This document shows, one piece after another, positions 53,892-64,000 of a stretch of 64,000 nucleotides of DNA (position 1 is its first letter; every line of letters begins with the position of its first letter). Below the pieces are notes generated by a model. It had not been told where the DNA came from. It did no database searches and saw only the letters and a list, made by a program, of their open reading frames with translations. The stretch spans positions 2,964,001-3,028,000 of the forward strand of contig BRXU01000006.1 in NCBI GenBank assembly GCA_030267565.1. Reading direction: 5' to 3'. The position numbers and the translations under genes were made by a program. This stretch comes from Pleodorina starrii. Its lineage: Eukaryota; Chlorophyta; Chlorophyceae; Chlamydomonadales; Volvocaceae.

Positions 53892-56717
53892 ATGAGGCGT
53901 CTGGTGCGCATCCTTCCCTTCTCGTTGCAGCGCTTTGGGAGCGGCCCTAGCACCTGGACTGGATGCCCGGGTGCGCTTCCGCGGTACCAGGCGTGGGCAT
54001 CAACGTACAATGCAATCGGTTGTTCCCAGCAACTTTCTGCACGGAATGCCATTGGCCGAGCGGCATCGCGACAAGTCGTTGCGGCAACGCCTCCCGGAAG
54101 CAGCCCGGCCTCTAGCTCAGTCATCGTAACAGCCTCGGAGCTGGATGTCGGCTACAGTAGCGTGCAGGGTGTCCGGGATACCATGGTGAGGCTTCTACGA
54201 ACAGCCGCAAGCACTGCTTGCACATGCACCTAACGAGGATAGGTTGTTGGATGCCGTGGGGCTCGCCTTGCTCCACTGCAGTTTCTTAGACATGATGGCC
54301 TTGATATCGCGCCGTTGCGGAACCTGTCGGAAGGCCTGACCCAGTAAGGTTCTGGGTGTGCAAAACTGCCAGCTCGCATACTCCGTGCCCGCACGTCCAG
54401 TGATAGGACAGCGAGGCTCTGCCTGCGCCTTGCGAAGGGCACCCTGGACGTTCGCGACCCGCCTTGACATGCAGGCTTAGCTCCTATGATTAATGCGGCA
54501 GTGGGGTCCAAGGCGGAAACGTATTGGGCACTGGCCACCCGTGATCGTGTCTGTCCTGTGTCGTCCCTGTCGTCGATACACTCCTCCTCACCCTCATCCC
54601 GCCCCCACCGAAACCCAGGAGGACGAAGTCCAGGTGCACTACAACACCGTGGGCCACTACCTGTACGCCGCCGTGTTCGACGGCCACGGCGGCGAGGCGG
54701 CGGCGCAGTGGCTGGCGAAGCAGCTGCACGTGCAGGTCGAGAACTGCCTCGTCGGCCGGACCGTGTCAGGCAAGAACGGTGCCCCCGCGGCCTCCACCTC
54801 CACCTCCTCCAACGGCGCCAGCGGCAGCGCCGCCGCCAGCAGCGGCAGCGGCGGCGGCAAGGGCATCAGCAGCCGGGACATCTGCCCCCAGCAGCTGATC
54901 GACTCGTTCCAAATGGCGGACCGGGCGCTGCTGGAGCACCTGCAGGCGGAGGGCGGCGAGGACGCGGCCCAGGCGGGCAGCACCGCCACGGTGGCGGTCA
55001 TCAAGGACGACAAGCTGGTGGTGGCCAACGTGGGGGACAGCCAGGTGGGTCGGTGGGTCGGTGTGTATGTACGGTATGAAAGGAGGCCCGCCGTGGGTGA
55101 CTGGGTGGGTGGGTGGGTGGTGGCGAGCGTTGCGGACAGCCAGGCAGTTAAGTGGGTGGCTGGCTGGCTGGGCTGGGCTGGATGGTGGCGGCAGGCGGAA
55201 GAGCCCAATGTTGCGAGCAGTAAAGAAGATACCCATAGGGACCCCCCAAGGGTTGGGCAGCTTGAGAAAACGTTCCCCCAAGCTGGCACGGCTGGCACTG
55301 TTGGCATTGTGGGTTTGTCGGTTGGAAATCTTGGAATCAGTTGGGACGATACCGTGAGTGTTACCAGCGTGGCCCGGCACCTAGGTGGGAAGGCCGCGCT
55401 CGTGGCATACATTGAAGGACTGCCAACCAAACAAACCTTGGTGGTGCTGCGGCGCCTTCAAGCCAGGGAGGGTGCAGCAGCCTTCGAGCCCAGGCTCGTC
55501 TCGAGTGCACACGAGGCCTTGGGCGCAAAACGCACAGGCGCGTGGGGGCCGGGCAGGGCTGGCTGCAGGCTCGGGCCGCCGCATCTTGTTCCGACCCTGC
55601 TGCACACGCATGGCAAGAGGTGCCCGCCCTCCATGCCGCCTGGGCGTGCAGCCAAACCGGGGCTGCTGCTGCTGCTGCGGTTGCGGTTGCGGTTGCAAGC
55701 CAGCAGGGGGCTCTAACTGCGCCGAACCGGCCCGGCTGTCCGGATGCCTGGACGCCTCGCGCCCAAGGCCCTGGGCCCGGGCAAACTAAGCACGGAGCGG
55801 GGTCGCCGGGCGTGAATGGATCGCCTCCGGGGGGACGGAGACGATCCGACGGAGATGGTCCGGCTACGCAGACTCGGGAGGAGCTCAATGTGCACCCGCC
55901 GCACCCTGCCCCGCCCCGCCCCGCAGCCGCGCATTCGATCTCCGCCGGAACGGGCCCCTGTGGCCGTGGGGCCCCCGCCCAGCCACCGTGCCTTGCAATG
56001 CGCTCGTTACACCGCCGCACGCACGACATGTCAGCCTGCCAGCTTGCCGATTCAGACTGCTCTTTTCCTGTACCCCACGCCGGATGACGCCACACCGCCC
56101 CTCCCTCCCTCCCTCAGGCGATCCTGAGCCGCAAGGGCACCGCCGTGACGCTGGCACACTACCACCGCGTCTACGGCAGCGGGCCCGACGTGTCCTCGGA
56201 GATCGAGCGCATCAAGTCGGTGGGCGGCTGGGTGGACGACGGCCGCGTGTGCGGCGTGCTGGCGGTGTCGCGTGCGTTCGGCGACTGGGAGTTCAAGGGG
56301 CGCGGCCTGCCGCGGCTGCTAGAGACGGGCATCGAGCGCGGCTACTGGGACGCGGACTTTGCGTCGCAGCAGACCTTCAGCGCGGACCCCGTGGTGGCGA
56401 CGCCCGACGTGACGGAGACGCTGCTGACGGAGGACGATGAGTTCCTCATTGTGGCCAGCGACGGGCTGTGGGATGTGCTGCCGCCGCGCGAGGCGGTGGC
56501 GTGGGCGCGCAAGGAGTTCCGCGCCAAGAAGGACGCGGCGGAGGTGGCGGCCAGCCTGGCGGGCCTGGCGCTGAAGCGCTACTCCACGGATAACGTGGCG
56601 GTGGTGGTGGTGGACCTGCAGGGCGGGGAGTTCTGGAGCGCCAAGCCCAAGGCGAAGCAGGGCGGCGGGAAGAAGGCCGGCGGCGGGCTGTTTGGCGGGC
56701 TGTTTCGGTCGGGGTGA
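53892..56717 (+). CDS. PPH1: PP2C-type protein phosphatase PPH1/TAP38 (LHCII dephosphorylation)
   Basis: A metal-dependent PP2C Ser/Thr phosphatase. Its Arabidopsis counterpart dephosphorylates light-harvesting complex II at the thylakoid and drives the state 2 to state 1 transition, opposing the STN7/Stt7 kinase. Exons are 53892-54185, 54619-55044 and 56118-56717, in phase, giving 439 residues. Motifs in order: GYSSVQGVRDTM joined across intron 1 to EDEV, VFDGHGG (117-123), GSTATVAV, VANVGDSQ, YHRVYGS, GGWVDDGRVCGVLAVSRAFGDWEFK, VVATPDV, LIVASDGLWDV (350-360) and TDNVAVVVVD. The GGW-NGRxC-AVSRAFGD and VVATPD segments match the plant enzyme specifically, not generic PP2Cs. An Arg/Leu/Ser-rich leader of about 80 residues fits a transit peptide. 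A Ser/Gly insert sits in exon 2. The C-terminus is Lys/Gly-rich and lacks the membrane anchor of the land-plant protein. Intron 2 is 1073 bp. Confidence 0.86.
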
Positions 56718-58540
56718 GTGGCTTGAGGGTTGGGCTTGGGGTTGTTGGAGGTGAGAGGGAGCGAATGGGGTGGACCGGAGGCGTGAGGGAGGAGGTTGGG
56801 GCCGTTGTCTACGAGTTGCAGAAGGCGTTGACGGCGTGAGGACGCTGGGTGCTCTCGTGCTAGGGCTTGAGGCGAGGTGGGGGTTGCGAGAGTTATTGGT
56901 TGGTGCGGGGTTGGAAGGGTGCAGGGTTGGAAGCCACATGCGAGGGGGTCAATGGAGGCTGGGGGCGGGATGCAGCGCTTGTTGTCCCGTGTCGGGACTT
57001 AGGTGGGTGCCCTGCAAAAATATGATGGGGCCTGGCTGGGGCGGGCTACTAAGAAATGGGTTGTTTGGAAGTGCCGGCCAGCATTTGAGCCAGAACTGTG
57101 CAAAGACAGGCCGGCAGGCACATGGGTTTTTGAGGCAGCAGGTGCTAGGGGAGGAAACGCTTCCAGCAGGAGGCAAGACAGCTGTTGCCAAGGGGGACCA
57201 TCTGGGAGCAGCAGTACAAAGGAGAGGGCTGCGCACTTGGGGGTTGCTGCGCATCTGGGCAGCGCGATGGAGACGCGTGCTGCTTTGCGTAGCTGTTGTG
57301 ATGGTCACAATGAGCACCCGGCCCTCGGAAGAGGAGTGTCAATGACCGCGGTCGTGGAAAGAGCCGTCACGGCACACAACGCCCGCTTGGCGGCCGTGGC
57401 GTTGGCGTGGGCCTTGGACGTTGTGAGGATTGGAGGAGAGAAGATGATCAATGACACGTTTGTTTTATAGCGCAGTATGCGTTTTTGGACGTCGTGACCT
57501 GCTGGGCTGGGACGAGGAGGCCGGACCCGCTGTGAGGGTTGGCACCTACCTGTGTGAGAGGCGGCCTGGCCCTCGTCTGCCTGAAGATTTGGGCTGCATA
57601 ATATGCCGGGTGGCGAGTTTTTGGGGTCGTGATGTCGCGAGCTCAGGGTGGGAGAGCTTTTAAGGAGTCATGGTGTCGCGGTATCATTTAAGTCCGCGGG
57701 GCTTCCGTCGTAGTCGTTGCTCCGGAAGTGTGTCGGGCCTACACAGGCCCGTGTATGTGCCCCGGGTGCGATGTGGTTTAAATCCTGTTCCTTGTTTCGT
57801 GCTCAGTCCAATGCGGATATTGGACATCGCACAGGTTGCACAAAGCGATGGCCCGCCGGGCGAATTATTGAGCGTCATGTGGTGCGGAGGGTGGTGAATT
57901 GCCCACAATTGCTTGATAGGTGGTGTTTTCCGCCTGCGTGCCCCTGCACCCGGGCAAGGGCTCCATGCCAGATGCGGCTCTCCAAAATAAACGTTTGTCG
58001 AGAACATTCTGTACCTGCGTGGTTACAACCCTGGTTGTGGGATAGATGCGCTACGCCACATGTACTTCCGCCGTTGTATTGGGTGGTCTGGAGCAAGGGC
58101 TTATTCGATGAGCGTCGTTATCTATCGGTAACACGATTGGTGAGCGGTAACACGATTGGTTAAATGTATGTCAGAATGAATGTCATCGGCATGCGCATAG
58201 ACACTGCTGACGGCACAGCAGACGCCGCGAACACCAAACCCATAAGCGCTTGTAAAAGCTGCGAGTCGATATTACGCCCACCGCCCATCGCCGGCCCTGT
58301 GCCAACTACTTCAGAAAGAAGAGGTGTCCGGCTCAGCACGTCCTGCAACAGTGTACATCCTGCCCAGGCCCTGCCTCGCTCGCCGAGCTCAGCCAGCTTA
58401 GTTGAGTCCTACCAAGTGTCAGCTGCCGCGCGCAGTTGTACGAGGCACTCCTATTTACAGCCATTTAGTAAACCCATATGCACACGCCTCGATGCTTCAG
58501 TAGTAGTCTGCAGTTCCGCAGGACGCCCGCTGCACGCCGC
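56718..58540. other. Convergent intergenic region, PPH1 and ARL3 3' ends
   Basis: It carries the 3' UTRs of PPH1 (left) and ARL3 (right; TGTAA at 58455). A 16-bp unit CGGTAACACGATTGGT occurs at 58126-58141 and 58145-58160. No TGTAA for PPH1 was found on the plus strand. Reading frames up to 155 codons (57003-57470) show nothing recognisable. Confidence 0.55.
58455..58459 (-). terminator. Poly(A) signal TGTAA for ARL3
   Basis: TGTAA on the minus strand 82 nt downstream of the TGA at 58541. Confidence 0.6.
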
Positions 58541-59619
58541 TCACTTGACCTGCTTCAGGACCCACTCCATCCCTTCCTTCAGCCCCGTGCCGTTCTTGGC
58601 AGAGGCGGCCTGGATCTGCCACGGCCGGTCCCGGATGGAGGTCAGCTGCAGCGTCTCCGCTATCTCGTCAGCTGCGGCGGCGCCCATGAGGTCCTGCTTG
58701 TTGGCGAAAACGAGCAGAGGCACTCCGGCCATCTTGTCGTCCTGTGCGGCAAGACACCGAGGCGAGGGAGTACGTGGGCGTTGTCCACTTGGCAGGCCGA
58801 GGACAAATGTAAGGCACTGTGTTGGAAACGAGGCAACGGTTCGGTAAGGACATGCACAGGCCACGGGTTCGGGGGAACCAGCTCAACTGCTCAGGCCTCT
58901 ACTTATGTGGCAGACCGTGTCGGGAAAACCCATCCGTACTGTGCGGGCAAGGGCGGCTTCAGGTGCATGCGTCACGCTCTCCATGATCAGCTCGATACCC
59001 ACCTCCAGGAGATGCGTGAGCTCATCGTGAGACTCATCCAGGCGCTTGCGGTCCGAGGAGTCGATAACGTAGATCAGCGCATCTGTCTGATCGAAGTAGT
59101 TCCGCCTACAGGGCATCGAAATGGCTCAACTTTCGTTCGTCAATGCAGCAGCCAATCACGCTAGACTTGCCAGTATGGCCGAATGGTCTTTTGGCCGCCA
59201 ATGTCCCAAATTTTAAGGTTGAACCCGTCTCGGGACAGCGACTTGATGTTGAATCCCTGCAGTGGATTATACACAAGTCAGTCAAGCTCAGGCTAACATG
59301 CCACGACAACCCTTATGCTCTAGTTCACCTGCGTGGGGGTAATGGTCGTGATGTCCTCCTCGCTGAGCGCCCTTAGGATGGTCGTTTTCCCGGCATTGTC
59401 GAGGCCTAGCACAAGGATACGCGCCTGCAGCAAACATACTTCACTTTGAGCACTCCGGGCTGGCGGAAGAGCGGGGCCCGCACAGCTTAAAATTCACCTC
59501 GCCCTCCTTCCGCTTGAGCCCACGGATCAAAGTCAAAAGTCCCTAGGAATCGAGGCGAAAGGAGTTGCGTCAGCAGCATGTTGCGTCGAAAGCTTTGGAA
59601 GCTCAGTGAACCGCACCAT
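58541..59619 (-). CDS. ARL3: ARL3, ADP-ribosylation factor-like small GTPase (ciliary cargo release)
   Basis: ARL3-GTP releases lipidated cargo from PDE6D and UNC119 carriers inside cilia. Exons (minus) are 59619-59617 (the ATG alone), 59542-59498, 59424-59329, 59256-59171, 59105-59003 and 58741-58541, in phase, giving 177 residues against about 182 in animals. After [13 protein letters not shown] comes the P-loop GLDNAGKT, switch [16 protein letters not shown], switch [23 protein letters not shown], then [13 protein letters not shown] in VFANKQDL and the terminal ASAKNGTGL segment. DITxxTPTQGFNIKS and IRPYWRNYF are ARL3-specific. Gly2 is followed by LL with no myristoylation consensus, also as in ARL3. 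The intron between exons 4 and 5 has a GC donor, forced by the Trp codon split. The gene is divergent to UTP25. Confidence 0.93.
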
Positions 59620-59966
59620 GTTTGTTTTCGCGTATCAAGGGAGTTACTGTTAAACGCTGCTTGGTACTCAAATCTACCTACACCGACTGGAATGCTCGTC
59701 GTGTGAAGCACGCCGGCTGCTTCAATTTTGTACAGCCGTCCAGCGTACGACTCTTCAAAACACACCGCCTGAAACGCACTGCCTGGTTTCCACATTCCCT
59801 CTAGGACAGCTAACAACACCTCTGGTATGCTCTGCTGCTTCTATATTGACCTGTGTCGGTAGGGCGACTACTGTGGTTTACTGCTGTCTTTGATGTCACG
59901 CTGACATAGCACATAGTCCCACTCTGACACATCCCCAATTGGGCAAATATTGTGTTATTGGCTTAA
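59620..59966. promoter_or_regulatory. Bidirectional promoter region, ARL3 (-) and UTP25 (+)
   Basis: Only 347 bp separate the two start codons, so the region must hold both core promoters and 5' UTRs. No TATA box or named element is clear. Confidence 0.6.
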
Positions 59967-62900
59967 ATGCCTGGCGGCAAGCTTGCACGGATACTGCAGG
60001 TCGTCGGCGGCGCGCCGCGAGACGACCAGCGCAAGAAGGCGGCCACGAAGCACACGCGCTCGCTACAACCCAACGGTATTCCTGGCAAGGACGAAACCAG
60101 GCCACTAAACGGCAACGCGACCTCCCGACATCCAGCCCAGCCCGCTTCGACGCCTCATGGCGAGCCCGGAAGGGGTCGCGCCCGCAAGCGGCGGCGCGAC
60201 AAGCAACGGCCCGCAGCCCAGGCGAAGCGCGCCCGGCGGAGTCCCGCGGCCAAGGCGCCGGCAGGCACTGCGGCGGCGGCAGGTGCTGGCGGTGCAGCGG
60301 CAAAGGTGCTCGCGGAGGTTTCGGAGCAACTGGAAGCGGAGCGGCAAACGATTTTGGCGGGCAGGTGGGGGCCAACTTTCAGGCTCCATCCTGTGGGGTG
60401 AAGCCTCTATATAATATGTGTGGAATTGGGGAAGCGGAAGCAGTCGTGCATGCTTCCGGTGCTGGGCACCGGAAGCATGCACGACGCGTGTCGTACATAC
60501 GACAGCTGTGCGGACTTCGCTTGCCGCCTACCCATCTGAGGGGTGCGATGCAAGGAAGAGGGGGCTCGACTCTTAGCGTGAGGGCGTTCGGCGCCGGCGG
60601 TGCGGCGGGCGCCGGGGCACGGCGTTGCGCGCCCCTGACTGCGGCTGCGGCTCCCGGCAACCGGCCCGGCCTTTCTCCCCCCGGAAAGGCCCGCGGCCTG
60701 AGGACACGGGGCGGCGCTGGACGGCGGTTGCAGGGCGTCTGCGAGGCCCTTGGCGTTGCCGACGGCAACGCTAGCAGGCCGGGAAGGCGACACGGGCCAC
60801 CGCCGCCGCTTCACTTACCCACTGCTCACTTCCCCACACTGCCCCGCCGGGGCTGAGAGAGGGAAAGGTGACCCATGGGTCAAGCGTGCCCCTGGCCCGC
60901 CGCGATTCTGCCGTTGCCGCAGGTCCGCATACGAAGCCCTAATGGAGGAGCTCGCGCGCTCGGGCCGCGACCGCGGCGGCGGGGGCGGCGGCGGCGGCGG
61001 CCGCGGCAAGGCCGACTTGCGAGCGCAGCTGCAGCTTCTCCGGAGTGAGCAGATGGGGCAGAGCAGCGAGGAAGAGGAGGAGGACGAGGAGGAGGAAGAC
61101 GAGGAGGAAGACGGGGAGGATGAGAGCGAAGATGGGGACGAGGGCGAGGAGGGAGAGAGCAGCGACGTGGAGGAGGAGGAACTGGCGGCGACGGCGGGCC
61201 GCCGGCGGGGAGGCGGCGGCGGCGGCGCCGCCGCCGCCAACAGGCTTCCAGGGTCGGACGGGGCAGGCTCTGATGCCGACGAGGAGGAGGGAGAGGAGGG
61301 TGAGGGTGAGGAGGACGGCAGCGACGGCGATGGTGGCGCCGTGAATGGCGCCGTGAATGGTCAGCAGGCGGGGCGGAGCAAGAGGAAAAAGGCGGCGCGG
61401 CGGTCGGACGGCGGCGGGGAGGATGACGAGGGTGGCGGCCCGTCGTCGTCCTCCTCGAGTGGGCTGGAGGATGGTGGTGATGGCGAGGACGCGGAGGGCG
61501 GTGGCGACGGCGCCGACGGGCCGCCGGGTCAGCGGTCGGCGGCGGGCGCGGCGGCGGCGGTTGACACGTGGGCGCGCCATGTGGGTCGGGAACTGAGTGA
61601 CGCGGAGGTGGCTGCGTTGACGACGGCCGGCAAGGTGAGGAGGGAGGAAGGGAGAGGGAGGGAGGGAGGGAGGGAGGGAGGAAGAGGGAGGGAGGGGGTC
61701 CCGCGGGGCACTTGATGTTTATCTCACGGGAAGGTGGAGGAAGAGGGAGGCAGAGGGGGGCGGGAGAGTGGGAAAAGGGTTTTTTAGGGTTGTTTGGGTG
61801 GCTGTGCAAGGCGGGCGTGTGGCGATTAGGCATCGTGTTCCGGCGGGTGCTGAAGTGTACATAAAACTGACCAACCAACTAATGTACGATTAGCTAAGCC
61901 AACCAGCAACGGCTTTCGGTCGGCGCCCTGCCTGCCTTTCCCCCTCGCCTATGCGACATCCTTGACCTGCGGACCCGCAGTGCGCATATGCTGATGCGCC
62001 TTCGGCTGATGAGGTGCACCTATCGGCGTGGGGACAGCACGCGCGGTGGCAGCTGAGGGTGTACGGCAACAGCGGCGGTGCCAAGGCGGCAAAGGCCGCC
62101 GCCGCGGCAGCGGCGGCGGCGGCGGTGCCCGCCGCGTTGTCCTCCGTGGGCCTTACTGAGCTGCCGACCGCGCCCGCCAACCTTCGCGAGTACGGCGTCA
62201 AGGAGCGGTTGGTGGCGCGTTGGCGGGAAGTACGACAGGTGAGCGCTGCGGGAGAGGGAGTGGCCGGCAGGAGGGTCAGGCGGCGCGCGTGCTTCAAACC
62301 GACGAGCCAGGCTGGTTGGGCGTTGATGCGACCAATGTCGCATCGGGGCCTTTGGAGGCTGAGGCGTGTTGGGTGTATTTGACGGGGGTACGACACTGCC
62401 AGCGTTGGATACAAAAGGATGATTCGGATTCGGAGTACCCCGTGGCAATTCGTGTCCCCCGTTCCACCGCGCAGGAGGACGAGGCGCGAGTGGCGGCTGG
62501 CGCATCCACCAGCGGCGCCGCCGCCGCCAGCGCCTCCGCCGTCAACGGCGGCGCCACCGCCGCCGCCGCCAGCTCTTCGAGGCCTGCGGTGCCCGACTTC
62601 CGCAGCCCGCAGCAGCGCTCGCTCTTTGCGCTGCTCAATACCTACGCCGACGTACACCTGCCGTACCGTCCGTACCCCACGGACGCTTCCCTGGACGCTC
62701 CCGACCCGCTGCTGGACGCCGTACTGCTGCACTGCCTCAACCACGTCGCCAAGACGGCGGACCGCATCAAGAAGAACAACCACTCGTTGCAGCTGCAGCA
62801 GCAACAACAGCAGGCGCAGCAGGCGCTCCTCAAGGCGCAGCAGCAGCAGCAGCAACAGGCGAAGGGGAAGGGGAAGGGCAAGGGGGCCAAGGCCGGCAAA

Positions 62901-64000
62901 GGCCCGGCCGCGGAGGGCGAGGATCAGCAGGAGCAGCAGCAACCAGAGGACCGGCAGGAGGCGGAGCAGGAGGCGGAGCCTGAACAGCAGGGGCAGCAGC
63001 AGCAGGGGCCGGGGCCGAAGCAGCAGGGGCCGGGGCAGGAGGAGGTGGAGGGGCAGGGCGGCACGCCTCGCGACCAGGGCTTCACGCGGCCCAAGGTGCT
63101 GCTGCTGTTGCCTCAGCGCAACTTTGCGTTCCGGGCGGTGAGGCGGCTGGTGGCGCTGGCCATTCGGGAGACCAGGTCGGACAGCGTGCAGGTGGGGCCA
63201 GGCTGCAGGGCAGGGCAGAGGGGGGGGGGGCTCAGAAGGCACGGGGGGAGGGCTGTGGCTGGGACAGGGCTTTTGGGGCTCTAGGGTTTGGGGCGGCGGG
63301 TGGTAAGGGGGAGGGATACGGGGCGGGGAAGGTTGGTTGTAATTGTAGGGGTGTGGATGCCGCTGGGAGGTGGGAGGTTGTGGCAATGGGACGTGGGTGG
63401 GGGCTGCATGGCCTCCCCCGGTCATCATCATGCCGCTGTCAGCGGTGGATGGAGGTGGCGTCAGCTCCCCCCGCGTTGCTGCCGCGCTGCTCGCTCTGCC
63501 CGCCGTCGGCGCCTTGGCCTTGCCGCGGCCATACGGCCCCTTTTCCCGCTTTACTCCCCCCCCCTTACCGTTTACGGGCTCCGGCCTAGATACGTGGATA
63601 ACCCCCTCCCACCCCCCCCCCCCACACACACACACACGCACACCCCCCAAATGTATCCTCTCTGCAGGGCAAGGAGCGCTTCGTGGAGCAATTTACGGAC
63701 CCCGAGGAGGGCGACATGGCGGAGGAAGACATGGGTGAGTGTGTTCGTTGCTCTCGTCTTTGAGGCAGCAGCAACGCCGCAAAGAGTTTAACAGTTGCAG
63801 CTGCACCACCACTCCCACTCTCCCAGGCAAGCTGTGACGCGAAGGCGTCCGGAAGTTCACGAATGAATGATCCACACACCACACTCCACTCGCTCACTGC
63901 AGCCCCCCTCCTTCCCTTCCCTATCCGTGTGTCCCTCCCCCCAAATCCACCCACCCATCCATCCGTCCATCCGTCCACTCGTCCAGATGCCGCCGCCAAG
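59967..64000 (+). CDS. UTP25: UTP25 (DIEXF/DEF), SSU processome component, N-terminal part (3' end outside window)
   Basis: UTP25 is a nucleolar protein related to DEAD-box helicases but without an active ATPase. It joins the U3 snoRNP/SSU processome in 18S pre-rRNA processing. Exons are 59967-60364, 60923-61634, 61981-62238, 62475-63191, 63668-63734 and 63987-64000 onward, in phase, giving the first 722 residues. The ATG is directly preceded by an in-frame TAA. A basic N-terminus (RARKRRRDKQR) is followed by long acidic Glu/Asp runs (exon 2), usual in this family. The recognisable core begins in exon 4: LFALLNTYADVHLPYRPYP, LLHCLNHVAKTADRIKKNN, a Gln/Lys-rich insert (about 562-655), then DQGFTRPKVLLLLPQRNFAFRAVRRLVAL and, in exon 5, GKERFVEQF. 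Intron 1 holds a perfect hairpin; the intron before exon 5 holds the dispersed 36-bp motif. Confidence 0.87.
60443..60485. repeat. Perfect 19-bp inverted repeat with 5-nt loop in UTP25 intron 1
   Basis: GTCGTGCATGCTTCCGGTG at 60443-60461 is exactly complementary to 60467-60485 across CTGGG. Confidence 0.95.
61640..61700. repeat. GGGA-type simple repeat in UTP25 intron 2
   Basis: Purine-only GGGA/GGAG units directly after the exon 2 donor. Confidence 0.85.
63566..63605 (+). repeat. Dispersed 36-bp motif, copy 3
   Basis: ACCGTTTACGGGCTCCGGCC then TAGATACGTGGATAACCCCC, matching 40374-40410 except for a GA insertion. It lies in the UTP25 intron 63192-63667 between C-rich tracts. Confidence 0.85.

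Noticed and set aside
1..64000. CRISPR arrays, bacterial operons or integrated viral genes
   Set aside because: No spaced repeat arrays, no polycistronic arrangement and no viral hallmark proteins were seen; gene structure is nuclear eukaryotic throughout.

Overview
The window reads as nuclear DNA of a core-Reinhardtinia volvocalean green alga, i.e. Chlamydomonas reinhardtii or a near relative. The reasons are high GC, many short introns, proteins stuffed with Ala/Gly/Gln/Ser runs, TGTAA poly(A) signals, and gene content that joins plastid proteins (MOC1, PPH1/TAP38) with a ciliary GTPase (ARL3) and an RWP-RK regulator. This is inference; no database was searched. All splice models were built by hand, requiring compatible reading phase at every junction.

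Layout, left to right. (1) 1-1143 (+): 3' end of an ABCG half-transporter. (2) 5575-15329 (-): a receptor-like protein kinase of about 2085 residues in four exons. Two of its introns each carry a mobile element: an intact LTR mini-retrotransposon (TRIM) at 12798-13511 and a hAT-type element at 7639-9206. (3) 22058-25605 (-): a 515-residue CAMK/CDPK-like kinase without EF-hands, with a plastid-type N-terminus. (4) 27093-31853 (-): an NmrA-like NAD(P)-binding protein in 11 exons, one of 13 nt. (5) 32833-37281 (-): MOC1, the chloroplast Holliday-junction resolvase, with a duplicated basic C-terminal tail. (6) 43938-50484 (-): a large polyQ RWP-RK transcription factor. (7) 51179-52941 (+): a DUF3228 protein. 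(8) 53892-56717 (+): PPH1/TAP38, the LHCII phosphatase. (9) 58541-59619 (-): ARL3. (10) 59967-64000 (+): UTP25 of the SSU processome, running off the right edge.

RWP-RK/DUF3228 and ARL3/UTP25 are divergent pairs sharing short intergenic promoters (694 bp and 347 bp). PPH1 and ARL3 converge. The large gene-free stretches (1144-5574, 15330-22057, 37282-43937) hold simple repeats, small tandem duplications, perfect hairpins, a three-copy dispersed motif and a decayed duplicated reading frame; I could not support genes in them.

I see no operon-like shared pathway. Three of the ten genes (MOC1, PPH1 and probably the CAMK-like kinase) act or may act in the chloroplast. The most notable items are the complete TRIM, the hAT insertion 16 nt from a splice acceptor, two GC-AG introns supported by protein conservation, the 13-nt microexon, and PPH1 ending without the C-terminal membrane anchor of the land-plant enzyme.
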